Of a stretch of DNA of 20,669 nucleotides, positions 14,101 to 20,669 are shown in pieces. The translations under genes were made by a program, and so were the position numbers. How positions within the stretch are numbered: the stretch's first letter is position 1; every line of letters begins with the position of its first letter. The notes under the pieces are model-generated. The model was not told the DNA's origin, did not search any database, and saw nothing but the letters and a program-made list of their open reading frames with translations. Source of the stretch: a virus; the IMG/VR virus record IMGVR_UViG_3300005577_000104, positions 1 through 20,669 of that record, one strand, 5' to 3'.

Positions 14101-15492
14101 ATGGCCATAGAACGCAACACAGGATACCGCGACCCGCACAAGGCTTTGACGCTCAAGGCGCTTCAGGAACGCCAGAAAGCAGCGGCTGCTGCCTTCGCCG
14201 GATCGGGCGGCATGGATCAGATCAGCACGCCGTTCGCGGGCGCGGCGAACATGCTCGACGTACTCGGCGCGAACCGCGCGCAGCGCCATGCCGACGAAGC
14301 CGAGGGCTCCGCACGGGCCCAGCTCGCGCAGATCATGTCGGGTGTCAAACCACAGGGCGCGACCACGGAACAGCTTGCCCAGATCGGCACCTACGATCCC
14401 GAGCTGGCGAAAGCTCTGCGCGAGGAGCTGGAGCGCAAGCTGACGCTGGAGGACACGCAGCAGCAGCAGACCTCCGAGAGACTGGGCTCGCAGGATTTCA
14501 CTGCCGGCGAGAGCCAGCTCACCCGCGAGCAGCAGACCAAGCTTCAGGAGGACACGCAGGCCGAGGCTCGCACCACGGCGGAGACGCTTGCCAAGACACA
14601 GGCCGAGAAGGCTCGTCTCGATGCCTCGCTGTCGTCGGATGAAGCCAAGGTGCGTGCCGAGCTTGCCGCTGGCACCATCGATCAGACCGAGGCGGATCGC
14701 CGGCTGCAAGAGATCAGCAGGCAGAAGGAAGCGACCTACCAGTCCACCAAGCCCGACATCTATGGCGGCATGGTTCGCGCCGACCAGCTCAACCCCGAAC
14801 TCAAGGGCACGCCAGAGGGCGAGGTGCTGGTTCAGGAGAACTTGGACAGCAGCAAGGTCGAGCCCGTTCTCGGCACGCCCTCGACCAAGATCAACGTCGG
14901 TGGCGAGCAGACCAAACTCGACGAGCAGATGGATGTCGAGGAAGCCAAGAACTGGAATGCGTTCCAGCAGGCCCGTGATGTCGCCGGTCAGCAGATGGGC
15001 GACATCAAATTGCTCGGCGAGCTGACCAAGATCGCGCCGCAGGGGCCGATCATCGGCAACCTCGCTCAGCTTCCGGTCCTGCGGAATTTCTCCAGCGCGG
15101 GCGCGGCGTTCCAGAGCATCGTCAACCGTGTCGCGCCGACGCTGCGCGTCGCGGGCTCCGGCTCCACGTCCGACCTCGAATACACCGGGATGCTGCGGAG
15201 CCTCACTAATCTCGGCAACTACCCCGAGGCCAACAACCTGATCCTTGGGATGATGCAGGCCAAAGCGCAGATCAACATGGATCGCGGCAACGCCATCGAC
15301 GCCTATCGCAACGGCCAGCTCACGCAGCCGCAGCTGAGGGCGAAGCTTCAGGAGATCAACCAGCGCTCGATCATGACGCCCGAGCTACAGGTGCTGCTCG
15401 ACAAGGTCGGGCCCGACGAACTCTCGGACGTGGAAGCCGAGCAGGGCTCCAGCGACGTGGACGATCTGATCAGACAAGCAAACGAGCCGTGA
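14101..15492 (+). CDS. Putative ejection protein, helical
   Basis: A 463-aa, mostly helical protein. Residues 95-215 are a charged coiled-coil-like region (TLEDTQQQQTSERL, LTREQQTKLQED, AEARTTAETLAKTQAEKAR). Residues 270-390 contain a more ordered helical domain with GPIIGNLAQLPVL and a second long helix. An acidic C-terminus ends DDLIRQANEP. It is placed between the cell-wall hydrolase and a glycine-rich helical protein, as ejection proteins of P22/T7-type phages are. No SD is clear; its ATG is 3 nt after the previous stop, so it may be translated by reinitiation. Confidence 0.65.
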   Translation: MAIERNTGYRDPHKALTLKALQERQKAAAAAFAGSGGMDQISTPFAGAANMLDVLGANRAQRHADEAEGSARAQLAQIMSGVKPQGATTEQLAQIGTYDPELAKALREELERKLTLEDTQQQQTSERLGSQDFTAGESQLTREQQTKLQEDTQAEARTTAETLAKTQAEKARLDASLSSDEAKVRAELAAGTIDQTEADRRLQEISRQKEATYQSTKPDIYGGMVRADQLNPELKGTPEGEVLVQENLDSSKVEPVLGTPSTKINVGGEQTKLDEQMDVEEAKNWNAFQQARDVAGQQMGDIKLLGELTKIAPQGPIIGNLAQLPVLRNFSSAGAAFQSIVNRVAPTLRVAGSGSTSDLEYTGMLRSLTNLGNYPEANNLILGMMQAKAQINMDRGNAIDAYRNGQLTQPQLRAKLQEINQRSIMTPELQVLLDKVGPDELSDVEAEQGSSDVDDLIRQANEP

Positions 15493-15493
15493 C

Positions 15494-16633
15494 ATGGCAA
15501 CGCTTCAGGAAATCGAGGACGCCATCCGCGTCGCTGCCGGGAAAGGCAACAAGGAACTCGTCCGCAAGCTCGGAGCCGCGCGCGAGCAGATGATCGCCAA
15601 GGGCGTCGGTGGTGGCAAGGCCGCAGCGCCGCCAGCCACCGAGGGCACCGACGAGCCGGGGCTCCTCCAGCAGATGTTCGACGTGCGCAGTCCGAGTACC
15701 GGCGAGAGCTACATCTACGGCAACAGGCCCAAGCCGCAGGTCATAGACGACCTGATGCGTATCGGCGGCGACACCGCATCGCGCGGTCTTACCGACAAGC
15801 TGACCAACACCGCCAACCTGACCGAGGCCGCGCGCGAGCGCACGCCCGATTTCATCGAGGCTCCGCTGGACATCACCACAGCGGTTGTCACCTCGCCCTA
15901 CCGCGTCGGCAGCATGGCTGCCGGCGGTGTGGCGGGCGGTCTTGAGGGCGGGCTCAGCGAGTACGGCCACCAGAAGGACTGGGTGCCGAGCGCGAAGGGC
16001 ATGGAGGACATCGCCTATGAGAGCGGCAAGGGAGCCCTGCTGGGCTCTGGCGCGGCCAAGGCCGGCGAGTGGCTGGGCAAGTTCTCCAATGCCTTCAGGA
16101 AGCAACCCAAGATCGGCACCGAGGACGAGCTGGCGACCGCTGCACAGCGGGCGGAGAAGCGGCAGGCCGGCGGCAAGAACATCAGTCCGCGCAGCGAGGA
16201 TGTCATCGCCCGCAACGCGCGCATGGAGGCGGCCAAGATGGCGCAGGCCCAAGGGCCTGAAGCCTTCGAGAAGATGCTGTCGGGGATGGACGCAGGGAAG
16301 TGGCCCATCGACGAACGGCTGCTGCTGGCGCAGCTCGCCAATCCCAAGAACATGACGGGCAAATTCGTGGAGGGCGCAGGCAAGATGCTGCGCCGCAAGT
16401 CTCCCTTCGGAGCGATCCCTGTGATCGGCACGGGCGTCGAGATGGTGGGCGGCGGCATCAACGCGCTGTCCAAGGGCTCCAAGCAGTTCGAGGCTCTCAA
16501 GGAAGCCATCCTCGACGTGACCGGCCAGCTCAAGAAAAACAAAGCCAACGTCGAGCAGGGTCGCGAGTACCTCTCGAAAACTGTCGTGGGTGCAGGCAAG
16601 ACCGACGAAGACCGGAAGAAGAAGCGGCGGTAG
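15494..16633 (+). CDS. Putative ejection protein with Gly-rich amphipathic segments
   Basis: A 379-aa protein. The N-terminal helix (LQEIEDAIRVAAGKGNKELV) recurs in phage internal proteins. Three Gly/Ala-rich, weakly hydrophobic segments (about 139-155, 179-195 and 305-328) could insert into membranes, as expected of channel-forming ejection proteins. The C-terminal 30 residues are strongly basic (DEDRKKKRR). It begins 1 nt after the previous stop and is the last gene before the fibres. The DNA-ejection assignment rests on order and composition; there is no catalytic motif. Confidence 0.65.
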   Translation: MATLQEIEDAIRVAAGKGNKELVRKLGAAREQMIAKGVGGGKAAAPPATEGTDEPGLLQQMFDVRSPSTGESYIYGNRPKPQVIDDLMRIGGDTASRGLTDKLTNTANLTEAARERTPDFIEAPLDITTAVVTSPYRVGSMAAGGVAGGLEGGLSEYGHQKDWVPSAKGMEDIAYESGKGALLGSGAAKAGEWLGKFSNAFRKQPKIGTEDELATAAQRAEKRQAGGKNISPRSEDVIARNARMEAAKMAQAQGPEAFEKMLSGMDAGKWPIDERLLLAQLANPKNMTGKFVEGAGKMLRRKSPFGAIPVIGTGVEMVGGGINALSKGSKQFEALKEAILDVTGQLKKNKANVEQGREYLSKTVVGAGKTDEDRKKKRR

Positions 16634-16642
16634 GAGAGCCCC

Positions 16643-17512
16643 ATGCCTTTCGACAGCTCCGGCACGTTCAATCGCCTGCGCTCGTGGGTAGCCGATGCTG
16701 CCGCAGGCATAAAGATACGTGCAGACTACCACGACGACGAGGACAACGGCTTCGCCGCTGGGCTTTCTCAATGTATTACTAAAGATGGCCGGACGCAGCC
16801 GACGGCGAACCTTCCGATGAATGCCAAGCGCATCGTCAATCTCGCCGAGCCGGTGGCGGCCAACGACGCCGCGACCAAGGCGTATATCGACGCGGCCATC
16901 GTCGCCGCCAAGACCGAGATGACGATGCCGCCCGGCGTGATGATGCCCTACACCAAGACGGGCACCTACCCGGCCGGCTGGCTCTACTGCAATGGCGCGC
17001 AGGTCTCCCGCGCCACCTACAGCAACCTGTTCGCGCTGATCGGTACGACCTTCGGTGCCGGCGACGGCGCGACGACGTTCCACCTTCCCGACATGCGCGG
17101 GCGCTTCCCGAGAGGCTGGAATGACGACGCCACGCTCGATCCGGCGCGCGTCTTCGGCTCGATCCAGACTGACGATTTCGAGGCCCACACGCACACCGCC
17201 ACGACCGGCACCGAGAGCGCCGACCACGTCCATCAGGTCTACGGTAATACGGCTGTTGACGGCGTGCACGACCACGCGACGGTCGGCACCAACATCGGTG
17301 TCACCCGCACACCGGCCAACAACGCTTCCGGCTCCGCCGCCTCGTCGGGCAGCGACCCCGTCCCGTCGTCGAGTTCGGCGCATTACCACAGCATCAATTT
17401 CTATTCGCAGGGCCGCAGCGCCGCGCACACGCACGCTGTCACCGTCAATGCCGTGGGCGGACCCGAGACCCGGCCCCACAACGTCGCTCTCGCTTGGATC
17501 ATCAAGACATGA
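16643..17512 (+). CDS. Tail fibre with tail-collar domain and HxH metal motifs
   Basis: A 289-aa fibre. Residues 47-83 contain the fibre N-terminal pattern KDGRTQPTANLPMN and VNLAEPVAANDAATKAYID. The tail-collar domain spans about 97-165, with PAGWLYCNGAQVSRATYSNL and FHLPDMRGRFPRGWN. A Ser/Thr/Gly-rich region follows. The C-terminus ends ETRPHNVALAWIIKT, the usual closing motif. Five His-x-His pairs (AHTH 181-184, HVH 195-197, HDH 209-211, HYH 247-249, HTH 262-264) match the metal-holding HxH motif of trimeric short fibres such as T4 gp12. SD AGGAGAG lies at 16632-16638. An AT-rich patch near 16763-16787 marks the linker. Confidence 0.85.
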   Translation: MPFDSSGTFNRLRSWVADAAAGIKIRADYHDDEDNGFAAGLSQCITKDGRTQPTANLPMNAKRIVNLAEPVAANDAATKAYIDAAIVAAKTEMTMPPGVMMPYTKTGTYPAGWLYCNGAQVSRATYSNLFALIGTTFGAGDGATTFHLPDMRGRFPRGWNDDATLDPARVFGSIQTDDFEAHTHTATTGTESADHVHQVYGNTAVDGVHDHATVGTNIGVTRTPANNASGSAASSGSDPVPSSSSAHYHSINFYSQGRSAAHTHAVTVNAVGGPETRPHNVALAWIIKT

Positions 17513-18210
17513 GCATCAACCGCGTCGTCTACATCAACCCGGTCGAGCCCCAGCTCATGTCGCTGCGGGCAGCCATCGGGCTGCCGACCGTGGTCAACGT
17601 CCACTTCAGGAACAGCGACGACACGCCCTACGCCATCGACGTGGCGGCGCAGCTCCAGATCATGCCGCGCAGCCAGTTCGGGCACGGGCAGGTGTTCGCG
17701 GTGCCGGCGACGAACCGGCCGCAGGGGCAGGCGCAGTTCCTCATTCCGCAAGACACACTGAACGACCCGAACGGCTACCGGATGCGGATGGTCGGCACCT
17801 ACGAGGGAGCCCCGATCCTGATCGCCGTCGGCGACATCTTGCCGATGGAGGCTCCGAGCATACAGGCACTGCCGGAGGACGCCATCGACCAGATCGCCAT
17901 CACCATCGAGAGGGGAGGCGATTTCATCCTGTACATGAGGCTCTGGCAGGACACCGCCAAGACGATCCCGATGGACATGACCGACGCCAGCGTAAGCGCC
18001 ACGGTCGAGATCAGCCAGACGGACGGCACCGTGCTGGGCAACTTCACCGTCGCCACGGGCTCCGACCCGGCGAGCTACGTGCTGACCTTGGCGCAGGCCA
18101 TCGTGGACGTGCTTCCGGGCTCGTGCTGGTGGCGGATGCGGCTGACCAAGACCGCGACCGGCACCACGACGCTGGCCGAGGGCTCCTGCACGGTGGTTGA
18201 CGCTATCTGA
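17509..18210 (+). CDS. Beta-sandwich fibre/baseplate-type protein
   Basis: A 233-aa protein that appears to be two beta-sandwich domains. Residues 28-110 (TVVNVHFRNSDDTPYAIDV, then AQFLIP, then MVGTYEG) and 127-230 (IAITIERGGDFILYMRLW, ATVEISQTDG, CWWRMRLT) share the pattern of the N-terminal Ig-like domain of BppU-type proteins that hold receptor-binding fibres. The start is coupled to the fibre stop (ATGA). It is followed at once by the 667-aa fibre. Its likely role is an adaptor or linker for that fibre. The two-domain reading is by eye only. Confidence 0.65.
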   Translation: MSINRVVYINPVEPQLMSLRAAIGLPTVVNVHFRNSDDTPYAIDVAAQLQIMPRSQFGHGQVFAVPATNRPQGQAQFLIPQDTLNDPNGYRMRMVGTYEGAPILIAVGDILPMEAPSIQALPEDAIDQIAITIERGGDFILYMRLWQDTAKTIPMDMTDASVSATVEISQTDGTVLGNFTVATGSDPASYVLTLAQAIVDVLPGSCWWRMRLTKTATGTTTLAEGSCTVVDAI

Positions 18211-20213
18211 TGGTGGTCAAGGTCGAAATCTCTCAGGGCGGCAAGAAAGTCACGGCTGACGCCGTCGTGACCGTCGAGCAGCCGACCTATCCTGTTGGGG
18301 CTCCGATCCCCGACGTGGGTCTGGTCGAGCTTTCGACGTTCAACCCGACGGAGTTAATTCCGGGCCCGCGCGGCTCGCTGTGGTTCACGGGCTCCGGGGC
18401 TCCGACGCTCGTGGATATGTCCGAGGGAGACATGTACCTCGACGACGCCACCGACCAAGTGTGGCGGTGGACGAGCGGAGCGTGGATCAACACCGGCACC
18501 GACATCACCGGACAGCAGGGTCCTCCCGGCGTGGACGGTTCGCCGGATACCCCTGCCCAGATTTTGGCCAAGCTGGTCACCGTGGACGGCGCTGGGAGCG
18601 GTCTGGACGCCGACACACTGGATGGACTGGACAGCCTCTACTTCGCTTCAGCGGCCTCCCTAGCGACCGAGACGACCAATCGCACCAACGCCGACACCGC
18701 GCTTCAGACCAACATCAACGGCAAGGTCGCCAAGGCCGGCGACACCATGACCGGCGGTCTGGTCACAGTGGCGTCGGCGACCGGCGGTGCCGGCCTCAAC
18801 CTTCCGCATGGCGCGGCTCCGAGCGCGCCGGTCAATGGCGACATCTGGACCACGACAACCAATCTCTCATGGAGACAAAACGGCGCGACCTACAACGCCA
18901 TGAACCTGAACGGCGCGCAGCAGGTCAGCGGGGTCAAGACGTTCACCGCGGAACCGATCATGCCGGTGCCGGCAGCGGGCGGAGCCTCGATAAGGCTCCC
19001 GCATGGCGTCGCACCTTCGGCTCCCGTGGATGGCGATCTCTGGACGACCAGCGCCGGGATGTACGTGCGGGTGAGCGGCGGCACCGTCGGCCCCATTGGG
19101 GCTCCACCCGATCTCTCGGCCTATGCGCCGCTGGCGAGCCCGACCTTCACGGGCGACCCCAAGGCTCCGACGCCGGCAACCGCTGACAACGACACCTCGA
19201 TTGCGACGACCGCCTACGTGAAGAACGTCGTCGCGGCGCTGCCGCCGAGCGGCATCCCCGAGGCTCCCAACGACGGCCAGCAATATGCCCGCCAGAGCCT
19301 CGCGTGGGCTGCTGTCGCCATCCCGCCCTCGACCTCGATGGCGGATGCGCCGCCAGCCTCCCCACAGCCGGGACAGCTCTGGTACGAGACCGACACCGGG
19401 GCCCTCTACATCTGGTTCAACGACGGCACGTCGAGCCAGTGGATACAGATCGCCGGCCCAACGACCGCGCCTGAGATCGCGCCTATGGCGCAGTGCTACC
19501 TGACGACAAGCGGCGCTAACCTCCTGTTGCAGCGCGAGAACGGCAACAAGCTGCTGATCAACGGCAGGAACGAGACAATCCCGGCTGCTGGCGTCACGCT
19601 CGCGCCGACCGGGCTGGCGGCGGCGACGACCTACTGGATTTACGCGGCGATGGTCGCTGGCGTGATGGTGCTGGAAGCCTCGACCACCGCCCCCGCCGCC
19701 GCAGATGCCACCTACGGCTTTCGCTTCAAGACCGGAGACGCCAGCCGCACCTTCGTCGGCGGCTGGCGCTCTGCCGCAGCCGGTGCGTGGGACGCCGACC
19801 GCTGCCGTGGCGCAAGCTGGTTCAACCCCAAGGCCAAGTCATCCTTCGCCGGCAACATCAGCCCGACAACGGCCAGCAACGGCTGGGTCGAACTCAGCAC
19901 GTCGCTGCGGGTGGACTGCATGTGCCTTCTTGGGCGCGAGGTGCGGACCACGTTCCAGTACACAGCCCAGTGTTCCGTCGCGACAGCCGACACCTACACC
20001 ACCATCGGCATAGACGGCGTCAGCGGCATCCTGCCCAACATGCGCCCGGCTCGCCCCAGCGGGACGGCAGGCAGCGAGCAGATGCCGTCGTGCATCACCG
20101 GCTACCTACTGCCGACCGAGGGGCTCCATTTCTTCACGGCTCTCGGCTACGTCTCCGCGACCAACACCGGAACGTGGGCAACGGCTTGGATGGAATGCAC
20201 GATATGGGGATGA
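18210..20213 (+). CDS. Large tail fibre with collagen-like and tandem-repeat segments
   Basis: A 667-aa protein. The N-terminus (1-45) is a beta unit with TYPVGAP. Then comes WRWTSGAWINTG and a short collagen-like GQQGPPGVDG (101-110). A DADTLDGLDS segment and helical linker follow. Two homologous repeats at 192-226 and 257-291 (LPHGxAPSAPVxGDxWTT) are followed by the fibre unit SPTFTGDPKAPTP (310-322) with DNDTSIATTAYVKNVVA. A weaker unit is PQPGQLWYETDTGALYIW. Residues 425-667 form the C-terminal domain, rich in Trp, Gly and Cys, likely receptor-binding. No chaperone or peptidase motif is seen. Start TGATG is coupled. Confidence 0.8.
   Translation: MVVKVEISQGGKKVTADAVVTVEQPTYPVGAPIPDVGLVELSTFNPTELIPGPRGSLWFTGSGAPTLVDMSEGDMYLDDATDQVWRWTSGAWINTGTDITGQQGPPGVDGSPDTPAQILAKLVTVDGAGSGLDADTLDGLDSLYFASAASLATETTNRTNADTALQTNINGKVAKAGDTMTGGLVTVASATGGAGLNLPHGAAPSAPVNGDIWTTTTNLSWRQNGATYNAMNLNGAQQVSGVKTFTAEPIMPVPAAGGASIRLPHGVAPSAPVDGDLWTTSAGMYVRVSGGTVGPIGAPPDLSAYAPLASPTFTGDPKAPTPATADNDTSIATTAYVKNVVAALPPSGIPEAPNDGQQYARQSLAWAAVAIPPSTSMADAPPASPQPGQLWYETDTGALYIWFNDGTSSQWIQIAGPTTAPEIAPMAQCYLTTSGANLLLQRENGNKLLINGRNETIPAAGVTLAPTGLAAATTYWIYAAMVAGVMVLEASTTAPAAADATYGFRFKTGDASRTFVGGWRSAAAGAWDADRCRGASWFNPKAKSSFAGNISPTTASNGWVELSTSLRVDCMCLLGREVRTTFQYTAQCSVATADTYTTIGIDGVSGILPNMRPARPSGTAGSEQMPSCITGYLLPTEGLHFFTALGYVSATNTGTWATAWMECTIWG
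18783..18887 (+). repeat. Fibre repeat unit 1
   Basis: Codes for residues 192-226 of the 667-aa fibre, homologous to the unit at 18978-19082 through LPHGxAPSAPVxGDxWTT. Confidence 0.7.
18978..19082 (+). repeat. Fibre repeat unit 2
   Basis: Codes for residues 257-291. It shares LPHGxAPSAPVxGDxWTT with unit 1, separated by 90 nt that encodes a different sequence. Confidence 0.7.
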
Positions 20214-20219
20214 AGGCGC

Positions 20220-20669
20220 TTGTTTGACTTCCCGAACTCACCCTCTGTCGGTCAGGTCTACCAGCCTGCGGGCGGGCCGTCGTGGACGTGGGACGGCACG
20301 GTCTGGAAGTCGTACCAGACGAACGGCGAGACGGCGATTGCGCGCACCTTCATCCCCGGCTCGCAGAGCGGTGCGACGACCTACGTCTACAACAAGCCGG
20401 CGAACCTCCGGCACCTTGAGTTCGAAGGTGTCGCAGCCGGCGGTTCCGCAGGCGGCTCGGCAGCAGCCGGTGCCGGCACCTACGGCTTCGGTTCCGGCGG
20501 CGGTGGCGGTGCGTGGGGCAAGAAACTTTTCACGGCGGCGCAACTGCCGTCGTCGGTGACAATCACCATCGGGGCTCCCGGCGCTGCCGTCTTCAACGCC
20601 GCAGGCATCAACGGCATCGACGGCGCGGCCACGACTTTCGGTTCGCTGATCACACTACCGGGAGGTCTG
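20220..20669 (+). CDS. Glycine-rich fibre-type protein, 3' end outside window
   Basis: 150 codons of an open frame running past the window end. It starts at TTG 20220, six bases after the fibre stop, in the same frame, and begins LFDFPNSPSVGQVY followed by WTWDGTVWKS, an N-terminal pattern I recognise from phage fibre and tip proteins. A Gly/Ala/Ser-rich region (about residues 75-100: GGSAGGSAAAGAG and GSGGGGGAWGKKLFTAAQLP) resembles the glycine-rich sandwich of host-specificity adhesins. An AAGG (20213-20216) precedes the TTG. The next gene boundary is not visible. It is probably a second adhesin. Confidence 0.75.
   Translation, partial: MFDFPNSPSVGQVYQPAGGPSWTWDGTVWKSYQTNGETAIARTFIPGSQSGATTYVYNKPANLRHLEFEGVAAGGSAGGSAAAGAGTYGFGSGGGGGAWGKKLFTAAQLPSSVTITIGAPGAAVFNAAGINGIDGAATTFGSLITLPGGL

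Noticed and set aside
16032-16047. Small hairpin GAGCCC-TGCT-GGGCTC inside an ejection gene
   Set aside because: Only 6 bp, and expected by chance given how common GAGCCC and GGGCTC are here.
15470-17479. 669-codon open frame on the minus strand
   Set aside because: It is antisense to the ejection and collar-fibre genes, which have clear domains; its sequence is Arg/Gly/Val/Leu-rich, as expected from the complement of GC-rich coding DNA.
1-20669. CRISPR, tRNA, insertion sequence, defence or anti-defence system
   Set aside because: No spaced direct repeats, no tRNA-like folds noticed, no transposase or nuclease motifs; all genes fit phage structure and lysis.

Overview
This window is a contiguous, single-strand (+) block of the virion-structure and lysis region of a tailed phage or prophage. 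It is GC-rich, at roughly 64-65% by eye. Every convincing gene points the same way, most genes overlap by 1-44 nt or sit within about 10 nt of each other, and the only long spacers are about 75 nt (after the endolysin) and 60 nt (after the capsid gene). The gene set is portal, scaffold, HK97-type capsid, P22 gp4/gp6-like connector, P22 gp10-like tail hub, ejection-type internal proteins and then tail fibres. No sheath or tape measure is seen. This indicates a short-tailed (podovirus-type) phage. GC content and family resemblance suggest an alphaproteobacterial, possibly rhizobial, host, but that is inference. The terminase and the N-terminus of the portal lie upstream of the window.

Layout. 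1-1866: portal (5' truncated). 1879-3274: a dense run of very small genes, including a 51-aa gene nested out of frame inside another ORF and one or two single-span membrane peptides. 3261-4046: GH19-type endolysin. 4122-5544: four small genes, one with an Ig-like IPT/TIG domain flanked by two proteins that share a PYPTGTP motif. 5501-6673: scaffold. 6684-7637: major capsid protein, followed by a strong 11-bp stem-loop. 7698-10518: capsid-distal hypothetical, head-tail connector and large tail hub. 10493-11017: GNAT-fold protein. 11017-16633: six-gene internal virion/ejection block, including a two-domain cell-wall enzyme (M15-like peptidase plus lytic transglycosylase). 16643-20669: four-gene fibre cassette, the last truncated by the window end.

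Working together: portal, scaffold and capsid build the procapsid. The connector and hub close the vertex and carry the fibres. The 413-aa hydrolase probably opens the wall locally during DNA entry with the neighbouring helical and glycine-rich proteins, while the separate GH19 enzyme acts at lysis. I found no defence system, CRISPR array, tRNA, insertion sequence or attachment site. The most unusual signals are the dual-coding small-gene overlap, the complete absence of GGCGCC (also GAGCTC and CTGCAG) from a GC-rich sequence, and a strongly over-represented, strand-biased octamer GGGGCTCC.
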